Shown here: piece by piece, positions 43,918-52,596 of the stretch
How positions within the stretch are numbered: the stretch's first letter is position 1
How the letters are laid out: each line of letters opens with the position of its first letter
Made by a program: the position numbers and the translations under genes
Notes under the pieces: model-generated
What the model was told of the DNA's origin: nothing
Database searches by the model: none
What the model saw: only the letters and a program-made list of their open reading frames with translations
Assembly: GCF_027532945.1 (NCBI RefSeq)
Contig: NZ_JAPZTZ010000004.1
Span: forward strand, 1-64,000
Direction of reading: 5' to 3'
DNA: 64,000 nt
Source: Phreatobacter sp.
Lineage (GTDB): Bacteria; Pseudomonadota; Alphaproteobacteria; Rhizobiales; Phreatobacteraceae

Positions 43918-44736
43918 ATGGCGGACCCCCTCGTCATCCTCGTCACCGGCGCGTCCTCCGGCATCGGACGGTCCACAGCCGACCTTCTCCATGCCCGCGG
44001 CCATCGCGTCTACGGCACCAGCCGCCGCCCGGCAGCCCATGACGCGCCCTGGTCGCTGGTGCAGCTCGACGTCACGGACGATGCCTCCGTCGCCGCCTGC
44101 ATCGCCGCCATCCTCTCCGCCGAAGGCCGCATCGACGCGGTGGTCAACAATGCCGGCCTGGTCATGGCCGGCGCCGTCGAGGACACGGCGATCGACGAGG
44201 CCCGCCGCACCTTCGAGACGAACGTGATCGGTGCCATCCGCGTCGCCCGCGCCGTGCTGCCGGGGATGCGTGCCCGTGGCCGCGGCACCATCGTCAATAT
44301 GGGCTCGCTTGCCGGCAAGGTCGGCATGCCCTTCCAGGGGCTCTATTCCGCCAGCAAGTTCGCCCTCGAGGGCCTGACCGAGGCGCTGCGCCAGGAGGTG
44401 GCGGGCCAGGGGATCGCGGTGTCGCTCGTCGCGCCCGGCGACACGGCAACCCCGGTGGTGGAGAATCGCGTCCGCGTCGCCGCATCCGCCGACCCTGCCT
44501 CGCCCTATGCCGCCGATTTCACCCGTGTCCTCGCCATGTACGAGAAGGATGAGCGCGCCGGCTCGCCGCCTGCCGGTGTCGCAGCCCTCGTCGCCGACAT
44601 CGTCGAGGGCCGGAAGAGCGGGCCGCGTTACACGGTCGGGCCTATCGCCCAGCGCGTCATGGTGGCAGCCCGCAACGTCGTCCCCGGCGCCGTGTTCCAG
44701 TGGGGCATGTCCCTTTATTTCGGCCTCAAGAGATGA
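43918..44736 (+). CDS. SDR family oxidoreductase, possible ketoreductase of the lipid locus
   Basis: A 272-aa classical SDR. TGASSGIG is at 10-17, the catalytic tyrosine and lysine are in LYSASKFAL, and the C-terminus is hydrophobic (VPGAVFQWGMSLYFGLKR). This pattern resembles membrane-associated reductases of lipids, such as the 3-ketosphinganine reductase family of eukaryotes, but also many other SDRs. It lies 205 bp before the serine palmitoyltransferase on the same strand, so reduction of 3-ketosphinganine or of an ACP-bound 3-oxoacyl chain is possible (inference). Confidence 0.85.
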   Translation: MADPLVILVTGASSGIGRSTADLLHARGHRVYGTSRRPAAHDAPWSLVQLDVTDDASVAACIAAILSAEGRIDAVVNNAGLVMAGAVEDTAIDEARRTFETNVIGAIRVARAVLPGMRARGRGTIVNMGSLAGKVGMPFQGLYSASKFALEGLTEALRQEVAGQGIAVSLVAPGDTATPVVENRVRVAASADPASPYAADFTRVLAMYEKDERAGSPPAGVAALVADIVEGRKSGPRYTVGPIAQRVMVAARNVVPGAVFQWGMSLYFGLKR

Positions 44737-44863
44737 TTGTCTATGAAGCTGTCGGGACTCAGCGGTCGTCCGAGGCGGAACCGGCCGTCCGCTGCCCGAT
44801 CAACGACAATGCCCTTAGTCCACGCGATTCCAGGCCGATACCGTGCTCCAATTGGCGCACGGC

Positions 44864-44892
44864 TTGCCTGTAATAGCCAACCCAACTATAGC
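44864..44892 (+). promoter_or_regulatory. Candidate promoter of the serine palmitoyltransferase gene
   Basis: TTGCCT (44864-44869) and TATAGC (44887-44892) are 17 bases apart, and the predicted start site lies about 40 bp before the ATG at 44942. No operator-like palindrome is visible near it. The rest of the 205-bp gap holds no recognised gene. Confidence 0.42.
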
Positions 44893-44941
44893 GTCGTGAC
44901 CGCCTCTTTGACGGTCCGGTGACAAAAGGCAAAGCGGTTTC

Positions 44942-46195
44942 ATGTCTGATAGTTCTGCGCATCCCGAGAGCGGGCCGGACACCGTCGCTGCGACCGGCCA
45001 GCTGACCGGGATCCTGCGCCGCATCGCCGATTTCGGTGCCTCCGTCGAGGGTATGTTCGGCGAGGGCGACCATCCCGCTTTCATCCAGATCGACCGCCTC
45101 GACGGCCCGGTCCATGCCGTCATCGACGGCCGCAAGACGACGCTGTTCGGCACCAACAGCTATCTCGGCCTGAATTTCGATCCGCGCTGCATCGCCGCCT
45201 CCGAGGAGGCGCTGCGCAAGTGGGGCACCGGCTCCACCGCCTCGCGCGTCGCCAGCGGCAACCAGAACGGCCATGTCGTGCTGGAGCGCACCATTGCCGA
45301 CTTCTATGGACGGCCCGACGCCATCGTCTTTTCGACCGGCTTCATGGCCAATCTCGGCACGATCTGCGGCCTCGCCAGCCAGGGCGACCTGATCCTCTAC
45401 GATTCCCACTCCCACGCCAGCATCATCGATGCCTGCCGGGCAAGCGGCGCCACCTTCAAGCCCTTCCGCCACAATGATCCGGCCGATCTCGACCGGCTCC
45501 TCGCCGAGGCGACGGTTCCCGCCTCGCGCATCCTGGTGGTGATGGAGGGGCTCTATTCCGTCTGGGGCGATGTCGGCGCGGTCAAGGATCTCGCCACCGT
45601 CGCCAAGCGCCATGGCGCGCTGGTTCTGGTCGACGAGGCCCACGGCATGGGCCTCTACGGCGAGGGCGGCCGCGGCGTCACCGAGGCGCAGGGCGCCGAC
45701 CACCTGGTTGACGTCATCGTCGGCACCTTCTCCAAGTCCGTGGGCGTCATCGGCGGTTTCTGCGTCACCTCGCATCCCGCCCTGCGGTCGCTGCGCTTCC
45801 TCGCCCGAGCCTATCTCTACACTGCTTCGCTGCCGCCGGCCGTCGTCGCCTCCGCCCGCACTGCCATCGGCATCATCAGGACCGACACGGCCCTGCGCGC
45901 GGAGCTCTGGCGCAAGGCCGAGCGATTCTGCCGCTCGGTCCAGGCCCTTGGCTACCAACTCTGCGCTGAGCCCGGCCCCGTCGGCTCCATCCGCATGCGC
46001 GGCAAGGCCCAGGGCCTCGACATGTGGCGCTCGCTGCTTGGCCGCGGCATCTATGTGAACCTGCTCATCCCGCCGGCGACGCCTGGCGGCAAGGTGCTGC
46101 TGCGCTTCTCGGTGTCGGCCGCCCATACGGACGAGGACATCGACACGTTCCTCGCCGTGCTCTCCGACCTGACCAAAGTCGCGCAGACCGCCTGA
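44942..46195 (+). CDS. spt: Serine palmitoyltransferase (alpha-oxoamine synthase)
   Basis: A 417-aa PLP enzyme that condenses serine with an acyl thioester to give 3-ketosphinganine, the first step of sphingolipid synthesis. The PLP lysine is K265 in GTFSKSVGVIGGF, H158 lies in YDSHSHAS, and DEAH is at 231-234. The motif TFSKSVG, the run TASLPPAVVA and the C-terminal YVNLLIPPATPGG with LLRFSVSAAHT match the Sphingomonas enzyme and differ from the KBL, AONS and ALAS branches (recognised from memory). It is soluble. The neighbouring ACP at 48207 probably supplies the acyl group. Confidence 0.9.
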   Translation: MSDSSAHPESGPDTVAATGQLTGILRRIADFGASVEGMFGEGDHPAFIQIDRLDGPVHAVIDGRKTTLFGTNSYLGLNFDPRCIAASEEALRKWGTGSTASRVASGNQNGHVVLERTIADFYGRPDAIVFSTGFMANLGTICGLASQGDLILYDSHSHASIIDACRASGATFKPFRHNDPADLDRLLAEATVPASRILVVMEGLYSVWGDVGAVKDLATVAKRHGALVLVDEAHGMGLYGEGGRGVTEAQGADHLVDVIVGTFSKSVGVIGGFCVTSHPALRSLRFLARAYLYTASLPPAVVASARTAIGIIRTDTALRAELWRKAERFCRSVQALGYQLCAEPGPVGSIRMRGKAQGLDMWRSLLGRGIYVNLLIPPATPGGKVLLRFSVSAAHTDEDIDTFLAVLSDLTKVAQTA

Positions 46196-46214
46196 GGCCG
46201 ACCGGGCCCTGCCG

Positions 46215-46628
46215 TCAGAGCCCGACGACCGCCTCGGCGAGCGCAACGGCCTTGCCGCCGCCATCCCTGACGAAAATGCGCAGCGTCGCGCGCGGGCGCC
46301 CCGCCTCCATGTAGGCGCGCACCACCCGCGCGGCGATGGTCACCGGCGAGCCCACCGCCACGGGCAGGGCGAAACGCGTCGACAGCTTGCAGGTCGTGCC
46401 CTCCGGCAGCCAATCCGCCAGCGCCGTGTCGACCAGCCCCATGAGCAACATGCCCTGAACGATCGGGCCCTCGAGGCCGATGGAGCGGGCCGCCGCCGCG
46501 TCCACATGGATCGGATTGTCGTCGCCGGAGGCCGCCGCATAGGCACGCACGCGGTCCATGGCGATGCCGGGGAACACGCGATCGGGATAGGTCGTGCCGA
46601 AAGGGGCGGGATGGGGCGCCGTGCTCAT
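46215..46628 (-). CDS. MaoC-like hotdog dehydratase/hydratase
   Basis: A 137-aa single-hotdog protein with AASGDDNPIHVD, the catalytic Asp-His motif of R-specific enoyl hydratases, followed by the usual GPIVQGMLLMGLVD helix. It is the last gene of a four-gene operon with ACP, ketosynthase and a second hotdog protein, and its start overlaps the preceding stop by ATGA. It probably dehydrates a 3-hydroxyacyl thioester on the local ACP. It converges on the SPT gene. Confidence 0.88.
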   Translation of the reverse strand: MSTAPHPAPFGTTYPDRVFPGIAMDRVRAYAAASGDDNPIHVDAAAARSIGLEGPIVQGMLLMGLVDTALADWLPEGTTCKLSTRFALPVAVGSPVTIAARVVRAYMEAGRPRATLRIFVRDGGGKAVALAEAVVGL

Positions 46629-46993
46629 GGCATCAGCCTCAGCACCGCATGCATCCGCCCGACCGTTGCTCCGCCGTCGCGGATCTCGGCCTCGACGGTG
46701 ACGTGGATCGCGTCGGTGCGGGTGGCGGTGACAGCAAGGTCCAGCGGCCGGCCGATGGGCAGCGGCGCCGCCATCTCGATGGTCTGGAGCTCATGGACGG
46801 GCAGCGCGCCCGGCCTGTCGGCGGCAAGCGCCGCAACCACCGCCACGATCTCCGGCCGGGTCAGCCAGCGGATCGGATAGGTGGTCGGTACCCGGCTCGC
46901 CGGTGTGTCGAGGCTCGCCGCGAAGGCCGCGACCGAGGCAGCATCGGCCTCCACAACCAGGGTCAGGTCGCGGGCCGCGCCGATGAGGCTCAC
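46625..46993 (-). CDS. Hotdog-domain partner protein (MaoC N-terminal-like)
   Basis: A 122-aa protein. The strand pattern (YPIRWLTRPEIVAVVAA ... MAAPLPIGRPLDLAVTATR ... VEAEIRDGGATVGRMHAVLRL) resembles a hotdog fold, but the Asp-His catalytic motif is missing. The start is a GTG at 46993 that overlaps the ketosynthase stop as GTGA, and it overlaps the MaoC gene by 4 bp. It may be the non-catalytic half of a two-subunit dehydratase. Confidence 0.6.
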   Translation of the reverse strand: MSLIGAARDLTLVVEADAASVAAFAASLDTPASRVPTTYPIRWLTRPEIVAVVAALAADRPGALPVHELQTIEMAAPLPIGRPLDLAVTATRTDAIHVTVEAEIRDGGATVGRMHAVLRLMP

Positions 46994-48204
46994 GTCGCCC
47001 GGCCGAGCGCGATGGAGGCGTTGATGCCGCCGAAGGCGAAGGAATTGGTCAGCGCCACGTCGAAGGCCTGCCGGCGGCCGACATTGGGCACGCAATCGAT
47101 GGGGCAGGCCGGGTCGGGCTCGAGGAAGTTGATGGTCGCCGGCACGAAGCCCTCCTCCAGCGCCCGCACCGTCACCACTGCCTCGATCGCGCCGGCGGCG
47201 CCGAGCGTGTGGCCATGGATCGGCTTGGTGGAGCTGACCGGCAGCGATGCGAGGTGGTCGCCGAAGATGCGGCCGAGCGCCTCGCTCTCGGTGGAATCGT
47301 TGAGGATCGTCGCCGTGCCATGGGCATTCACATAGCCGATGTCGGTGGGGGCGAGACCGCCATCGGCGAGCGCCAGCGCCATGGCCTGGGTGATGCCGTC
47401 GACGTCCGGCTTCAGCATGTCGCGGGCATCCGAAGTCGTGCCGTAGCCGAGCACCCTCGCGCGGACTTTGGCGCCACGGGCCTTCGCCACCTCTTCCGCC
47501 TCGATCACCAGCGCCGCCGAGCCCTCGCCAAGCAGCAGGCCGTTGCGCCCGCGCGAGAAGGGCCGGCAGAGCTGCGGCGACAACACCCGCAGCATCTCCC
47601 AGGCCTTCATGCCGCCGGGGGTGATGATGGCTTCGGTGCCGACGACGATGACCCGGTCGGTCATGCCCGCCCGCACCATATGGAAGCCGATGCCAAGGGC
47701 CTGGGCCGAGGACGAGCAGGCGCTCGACACGATGAAGGTGGTTCCGGTACAGCCGAAGTCGATGCCGACATTGGACGCCGAGGCGCTGATCATGGCGCGT
47801 GGCACGGTCAGCGGGTCCGGCCGCTTCTGGGACAGCGTCATGTTGCGCGACGCCTCCTCGATCGTGCCGAGGCTGGCAATGCCTGTGCCGACGATGACCG
47901 AGGTCCCTCCACCGAGCGGCAGGCTGTCGGCCAGCCCCGCATCGGTCACGGCCTCGCGGGCGGCGATGAGCGCCATCATCGTCACCCGGTCGAAGAAGCT
48001 GGTCCTCTGGCCGGGGAAATGGCGCTCCAGGTCGAAGTCCTGCACCTGCGCGGCGATGCGCAGGTTATTGCCGAATTCGTAGTCGAGGACGATCTGCTTG
48101 ACGCCGGACACGCCTTGGGAAGCGGCCTGCCACAGGGCTTCGACGCCTGTCCCGGCCGTGGTGAGCGCACCGAGACCGGTGACGACGACGCGACGATTGC
48201 TCAC
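46990..48204 (-). CDS. Beta-ketoacyl-ACP synthase (FabF/FabB type)
   Basis: A 404-aa condensing enzyme of the KAS I/II family. The Cys-His-His triad is C163 in SSACSSSA, H295 in NAHGTAT and H332 in KPIHGHTLGA, with K327 conserved. It elongates an acyl chain on ACP with malonyl-ACP. The gene starts 2 bases after the ACP stop and is not part of a housekeeping fab cluster. Because it lies in an operon with its own ACP and hotdog proteins beside SPT, it probably makes a dedicated acyl chain. Confidence 0.92.
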   Translation of the reverse strand: MSNRRVVVTGLGALTTAGTGVEALWQAASQGVSGVKQIVLDYEFGNNLRIAAQVQDFDLERHFPGQRTSFFDRVTMMALIAAREAVTDAGLADSLPLGGGTSVIVGTGIASLGTIEEASRNMTLSQKRPDPLTVPRAMISASASNVGIDFGCTGTTFIVSSACSSSAQALGIGFHMVRAGMTDRVIVVGTEAIITPGGMKAWEMLRVLSPQLCRPFSRGRNGLLLGEGSAALVIEAEEVAKARGAKVRARVLGYGTTSDARDMLKPDVDGITQAMALALADGGLAPTDIGYVNAHGTATILNDSTESEALGRIFGDHLASLPVSSTKPIHGHTLGAAGAIEAVVTVRALEEGFVPATINFLEPDPACPIDCVPNVGRRQAFDVALTNSFAFGGINASIALGRAT

Positions 48205-48206
48205 GA

Positions 48207-48485
48207 TCAGCTCTGTTTGGACTTCTGGATGTGGTCCTTCAGCACCGCGATGAGGCCGCCGACGTCCTTCACCTGGGCGAGGCTCTCGTCCATGGGCACA
48301 TAGACCTCGAACTTCTCCTCGATGGCCGCCAGGATCATCATGTAGTCGACGCTGGCGATGTTCAGCGATTCAAGCGTCGTCTCCGGCGTGACGCCGTTCA
48401 GGTCGACCATGCCCTCCTTGGCGATGACCTCGACGAGGTCGCGCGTCAGCTGGTCGTCGCCGAAAGCGGAAGCGGTGTCGGTCAT
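48207..48485 (-). CDS. Acyl carrier protein beside SPT
   Basis: A 92-aa carrier protein. The phosphopantetheine serine is S45 in LNIASVDYM, a variant of the usual DSL, and the helices match ACPs (LVEVIAKEGMVDLNGV, FEVYVPMDESL). The start at 48485 was chosen because the protein-like region begins there. It is the first gene of the operon with the ketosynthase and two hotdog proteins. A specialised ACP near spt also occurs in the Caulobacter ceramide locus. Confidence 0.88.
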   Translation of the reverse strand: MTDTASAFGDDQLTRDLVEVIAKEGMVDLNGVTPETTLESLNIASVDYMMILAAIEEKFEVYVPMDESLAQVKDVGGLIAVLKDHIQKSKQS

Positions 48486-48686
48486 TGCATAACCTTCTTG
48501 TGTCTTCGCGATGCCGGGCGGGCCACCCCGCACCGCCGTGGGGCCGTAAGGACCTGGAAGGCGGATGCGACCTGCGGCGCGCGACCGCCTTCCTAACCTC
48601 TTCCGGCCGTCCTATCTAGCACTCTGTTGCCTTGCTGTGGCCTCAAAAGCCGGGCTTGGCTGAGCAGTTGGTTGCAAGGGTGAGGC

Positions 48687-49292
48687 ATGACACTAACGCG
48701 CCGAGGCATCATCGCGACCGCACTGGTCGCGCCCGCCGCGCCCGCCGCGGCCCAGGACCAGCTGCCGCCGATCTCCATTCGGCAATCCGAGATCACCGTG
48801 TCGCGGTCGCTGATCGTCGCTCGGCCGGACCTGCCAGTGCCGAACGACAGCGGCATGCTCTTCTACGTCCAGCAGGCCATCGACAAGAACATCCTCGTCT
48901 ATGCCGCCCGCCAGAAGCCCGATGGCGGCCTCGATGCGTCCAGGCCGGTGGAGGTCTTCTGGCGCCGCTACAATGACGATGACGGGCGCCGGCGCGAGAT
49001 TTCCTTCTTCGAGCGCGTCTTCGCCTTCGGCATCAGCGCCGAGCCGGTCGCGGAAGGGCGCTTCTCCACCCGCATCGCCGGCTATCGCCAGCGCGACGCG
49101 GTCGTCGACCTTGGTCCGGACGGCAAGCCGCGCGCCCTGCTCAAGGCCGGTCCGCGCACCATCCGCGTCGTCTATGCCTATGCCATGGCGGAGCGCGGGC
49201 GCTTCATCCCCAAGGTCCACTACATCGACATCCACGGTTACGATGTCGCGACCAACGAGGCGGTGCGCGAGCGCGTCCGCCTCGACATGTGA
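48687..49292 (+). CDS. Exported DUF4833 domain protein
   Basis: A 201-aa protein with an N-terminal signal (LTRRGIIATALVAPAAPAAAQ), then a beta-rich domain: LFYVQQAIDKNILVYAARQ, RPVEVFWRRYNDDDGRRREIS and IPKVHYIDIHGYD. This matches the DUF4833 pattern as I recall it. The function is unknown; it should be periplasmic. It lies divergent from the ACP operon and ends 4 bases before the convergent glycosyltransferase. Confidence 0.72.
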   Translation: MTLTRRGIIATALVAPAAPAAAQDQLPPISIRQSEITVSRSLIVARPDLPVPNDSGMLFYVQQAIDKNILVYAARQKPDGGLDASRPVEVFWRRYNDDDGRRREISFFERVFAFGISAEPVAEGRFSTRIAGYRQRDAVVDLGPDGKPRALLKAGPRTIRVVYAYAMAERGRFIPKVHYIDIHGYDVATNEAVRERVRLDM

Positions 49293-49296
49293 GCGC

Positions 49297-50058
49297 TCAG
49301 CCGCCCCAGCCGAAATCGTGGTGGAGGCTGCGCGGGAAGGGGTTCGGCAGCCGGTTGCGCTCGATGATCTGCCTCCTGAGCGAGGGCCTTGCTCGCTTGG
49401 GTTTCCACGCCCCATCAAAATGGTGGAAGAAGTGTATATTCTGCGAAACAAGCGGCCTTCGTAGATAAATGCTTGGTGCAACCCAATAGATTTGCTCAAG
49501 GACATCAACGTCAGGGTGCTTTAGTTCATAGAAAAGCCGGGTCAATGCCCTTGGGCCAGTTGTGTCTTCGACATGGTCTGTGTGAGTGATTTGTCGCGCG
49601 CTGACGTTCTCGACCATTCTGTCGATGAATGCCTTCACAAACGGATGGCGTGGTGGTGCGCCGAACATACAAGTTGCTATCTGAAAGGGTAGTTCATAGC
49701 CGAGTTCGCGCTGTCGCTGCAGCATGACCTTGGTTTCGATGGTCAAGAGCGCGCGCTCCGTGGTCGCAAATATGTCTATGGGTTTGAGACATTCCATATC
49801 GAGATCAGCATAAAAGCCACCCTCCACATAGACCGCGACCATGCTCCAGAAATCAGTTTCTGCCACACCAAACATAAGTTTGTCGAATGTCGGCATCAAT
49901 TCCGGCATGTGCATGTCGATGTATTCACGGCGCATTCGTGAGTCGTATAGGCGGACGTCATAGGTAGGATTCACGGAAATAATGGATTGCCTAAACGGTA
50001 CGAGATGAGCGGGAATATCCAGTGTTTCCCATGATTGGTGGATAATCTTCGGGATCAT
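49297..50058 (-). CDS. DXD-motif glycosyltransferase (GT32/OCH1-Sur1 type), low GC
   Basis: A 253-aa glycosyltransferase of the Gly_transf_sug family. IPKIIHQSW opens the GT-A fold, and GGFYADLD carries the metal-binding DXD motif. The family includes yeast OCH1 and the mannosyl-inositol-phosphoceramide synthases Sur1/Csh1, as well as bacterial capsule enzymes. The ATG at 50058 has AGGTGG 11 bases upstream; the GTG at 50073 would overlap that site. The base composition is far more A+T-rich than its neighbours, indicating transfer. The acceptor is unknown; the setting suggests a lipid head group. Confidence 0.85.
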   Translation of the reverse strand: MIPKIIHQSWETLDIPAHLVPFRQSIISVNPTYDVRLYDSRMRREYIDMHMPELMPTFDKLMFGVAETDFWSMVAVYVEGGFYADLDMECLKPIDIFATTERALLTIETKVMLQRQRELGYELPFQIATCMFGAPPRHPFVKAFIDRMVENVSARQITHTDHVEDTTGPRALTRLFYELKHPDVDVLEQIYWVAPSIYLRRPLVSQNIHFFHHFDGAWKPKRARPSLRRQIIERNRLPNPFPRSLHHDFGWGG

Positions 50059-50073
50059 GATACGGTGGTCCAC

Positions 50074-51276
50074 CTAGAATGATTGTTTGATGTGGTCATT
50101 GCCGAACATAGATAGCCGCCAGAACAGGGCGGCGGCCGCGGCGATCATGGCAAGCGGCATCAACCACGCCGCCACCAGCGGATGCAACTGGCCATACTCG
50201 CCGAGCCAGACGACCACGTTGTTGCTCACATAGAGGAAATAGCCGGACAGGCCGACGAGGATCATCGGCGCGAAGGCGGTGCGCTGGGCGACGAAGGTCG
50301 TGGCCAGCGCCGAGGCGATCAGCATCATGGCGAGCGGCAGGATGGCCTGGGCGATGCGCACGTGCCACCAGGAGCGGTAGGAGGGCTCACTGCGCGGCGA
50401 TCGCTCGGTGAGCGCGGCGAGCGTTCCCTGCGGCAGGTAGCGCGCGTCGATGCCGAGATTGGCGAGGTAGAGCGGGTCCAGCGGTATCTGCACCGGCTCC
50501 TCGGCGAAGCGCCGGCCGGTTCCCGTGCCGGTGGCCGTGGCCGGGCTGTCCGGCGGCGGCGCGCTCCAGCGGCTGCCGTCCCGGAAGATCCAGGTGCCGG
50601 CTTCGCGGCCGGGTGATGCCGAACTCGCGGCGATCCTGCCCGTCATGCGGCCGCCCTCCGAGAGTTCGAAGACCTGCACATCGACGAGGCGGGCGTTGCG
50701 AAAGTCGATTCGCGCCTGGACGAGGTGCGAGGGCAGGATGATCCAGCGCCGCTCGTCCTTCAGCCGGCGGTCAAAGCGCTCCCCATAGCTGCCGAGGTTC
50801 TGCTGGATCTGCAGCGCCACCGCAGTGGGCCGCAACACCATCAGCGATGTCACCTGCAAGGCCCCGAAGGCGCAGCCGAGCACCAGGATGGGCATCAGCG
50901 ACTGCAGCGGCGAACGGCCGCCATTGGCGATGACGATGCGCTCGCGCGACTGGGTCAGGGTGATTTCCGACCAGTACAGGCCCATGAAGCAGCCGAGCGG
51001 CAGCAGGTTCCCGAGCACGTCGCAGGTCCGCAGCAGCAGGTACCACAGCATGTGCAGCGTCACGCCGAGCGGTCCGACCTGGCCGGCCTGCGAGGCGATG
51101 CGCTCGGCGCGCGGCGCGAGGTCGAGGGTCAGCGCCATCACCAGCAGCGCCGCCATGACGGTGCCGACATGGCTCGCATGGGCGACCGTAAGGATGCGGG
51201 TATAGGTGCCGAAGGGCACCAGGCCGAAATGGCGGTCCCGCCCGGTCGGGCGCGGCGAGGTGAGGAAATCCGTCAC
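50074..51276 (-). CDS. lptG: LptG/LptF-type permease (second subunit)
   Basis: A 400-aa inner-membrane protein of the YjgP/YjgQ family: membrane helices near 28-47 and 65-95, a periplasmic beta-jellyroll part at about 130-280, and three C-terminal helices from 305. In LPS export, LptF and LptG extract the lipid and pass it to LptA. The start is a GTG at 51276 that overlaps the partner's stop as GTGA. It is not in a canonical lptFG-lptD context, so it may be a paralogue for another lipid (inference). Confidence 0.85.
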   Translation of the reverse strand: MTDFLTSPRPTGRDRHFGLVPFGTYTRILTVAHASHVGTVMAALLVMALTLDLAPRAERIASQAGQVGPLGVTLHMLWYLLLRTCDVLGNLLPLGCFMGLYWSEITLTQSRERIVIANGGRSPLQSLMPILVLGCAFGALQVTSLMVLRPTAVALQIQQNLGSYGERFDRRLKDERRWIILPSHLVQARIDFRNARLVDVQVFELSEGGRMTGRIAASSASPGREAGTWIFRDGSRWSAPPPDSPATATGTGTGRRFAEEPVQIPLDPLYLANLGIDARYLPQGTLAALTERSPRSEPSYRSWWHVRIAQAILPLAMMLIASALATTFVAQRTAFAPMILVGLSGYFLYVSNNVVVWLGEYGQLHPLVAAWLMPLAMIAAAAALFWRLSMFGNDHIKQSF

Positions 51277-52490
51277 GACCGGCCAAGCCCCGGTCGCGCC
51301 ACGGCGGAGGAGCGCAGCGCCACGGCGAGGATCAGGCCCGCGCCGATGGCGACCCCGCCGCCGATCACCAGCGCCAGCACCGGCCACAGGCCCGCCGACA
51401 GCACGCCCGCGAGGACAGATGTGCCGGCGATCTCCGTCGCCATCAGCCCCGCGCAGGCGATGGGCAGCACGAAGGCCTGGTTGGCCCGCGTTGTGAAGGA
51501 CAGGGCGAGCAGCGCGATCAGCGGCGCCAGCAGGCAGAGCAGGCTGCGGCCGATGCGCTTGGCGAGTTCGAGCCGCTCGCCGGTGCGCTCCATCGCCCCG
51601 ACCGCCAGTTCGGGCAGGGTGAGTTCGGCGATGTTGCGGCCGCGCGGGTCGAAGGGAACGATGTCGTCGAGGATGAGGCTTTGCTGGGTGGAGGACCCGC
51701 GCAGCGAGGAGACCGGCGCGACCGGCACCCGCGCCCCGCTCGTCGTGGCGCCCCCCGGAGGCGGGGCGGGGAAGTCATCCACCGCGAAATCGTAGAGGTG
51801 CAGCGCCACCCGGCCGTTGAGATCGGGGCCGATGAGCCGCGTGCCGTTGGCCACCACCACGCGCTCGGTGCCGTCGGGATTTGGCTGGCGCACGAAGAGC
51901 CGCGGCGTCGGCACGCCGTCCGAGCGCGGCGCCACCACCACCGTGCCGACCCGCGTCTCGAACAGCCGGTTGGCGGTGACGGTCCCGCCGGTGAGCGAAT
52001 GGTACTGCGCCGAGAACATCACGAGGCGGAAGGCGTAGCGCGACAGCGGGTCGAGAATTCCGCCGACGAGGAGGGCGGCGATCTGCGCCACGAGGCCGAT
52101 GCGGATGACCAGGCGGATGAGGCCGTGCGGCGGGATGCCAAGGCTCGACAGCATCAGGAATTCCCGGTCCTCGCGCAGCCCTAGCGACACGCGATAGACC
52201 GCAATGAGGATGGCGGTCGGCAAGGCCAGCTCGAAGACCTGGGGCAGCATCGCCGCCATCATCGCCAGCGTCTGGCCGAGCGAGGCGCGGATCTTCAGCA
52301 CCTCTTCCAGCAGGCCGGAAATGAGCTGCTCGGCGACGAAGATGCTCTCGATGAGCAGCAGCACCAGCGCCACCTGCAGGGCGACGTCGCGACGGATCCG
52401 CCGCGCCTGCTGGCTCGGGAAACGGCGGCTGCGGCTGCCGAGGTCGAGATGCGAGGCGAGCCGGCGGCGGAGGGCCCAGACCGTGTTCAC
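51273..52490 (-). CDS. lptF: LptF/LptG-type permease (first subunit)
   Basis: A 405-aa membrane protein of the same family as its neighbour, with the typical helix-rich N-terminus (ALQVALVLLLIESIFVAEQLI, FELALPTAILIAVYRVS followed by LREDREFLMLSSLGIPP, the cytoplasmic coupling helix), a periplasmic domain and three C-terminal helices. The GTG at 52490 is preferred; an open frame further upstream is arginine-rich and not homologous. It is divergent from the GNAT gene at 52597. Together with the LptB-like ATPase at 56687 it could form an LptB2FG-like exporter. Confidence 0.85.
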   Translation of the reverse strand: MNTVWALRRRLASHLDLGSRSRRFPSQQARRIRRDVALQVALVLLLIESIFVAEQLISGLLEEVLKIRASLGQTLAMMAAMLPQVFELALPTAILIAVYRVSLGLREDREFLMLSSLGIPPHGLIRLVIRIGLVAQIAALLVGGILDPLSRYAFRLVMFSAQYHSLTGGTVTANRLFETRVGTVVVAPRSDGVPTPRLFVRQPNPDGTERVVVANGTRLIGPDLNGRVALHLYDFAVDDFPAPPPGGATTSGARVPVAPVSSLRGSSTQQSLILDDIVPFDPRGRNIAELTLPELAVGAMERTGERLELAKRIGRSLLCLLAPLIALLALSFTTRANQAFVLPIACAGLMATEIAGTSVLAGVLSAGLWPVLALVIGGGVAIGAGLILAVALRSSAVARPGLGRS

Positions 52491-52596
52491 ACGTAAGGTC
52501 CCCGGCTGGCCTGACGGGGGGCGTCCGTGTAGAGAACGGGACCGACGCGCAGGCTGAGAGGCGGTAGGCTCGGGCGCCCTGAAGGGACGAATTCGA

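Noticed and set aside
43018-44736. The two adjacent SDR genes as a tandem duplication
   Set aside because: Their cofactor loops (GAGSVGPGWGNG versus TGASSGIG) and C-termini differ clearly.
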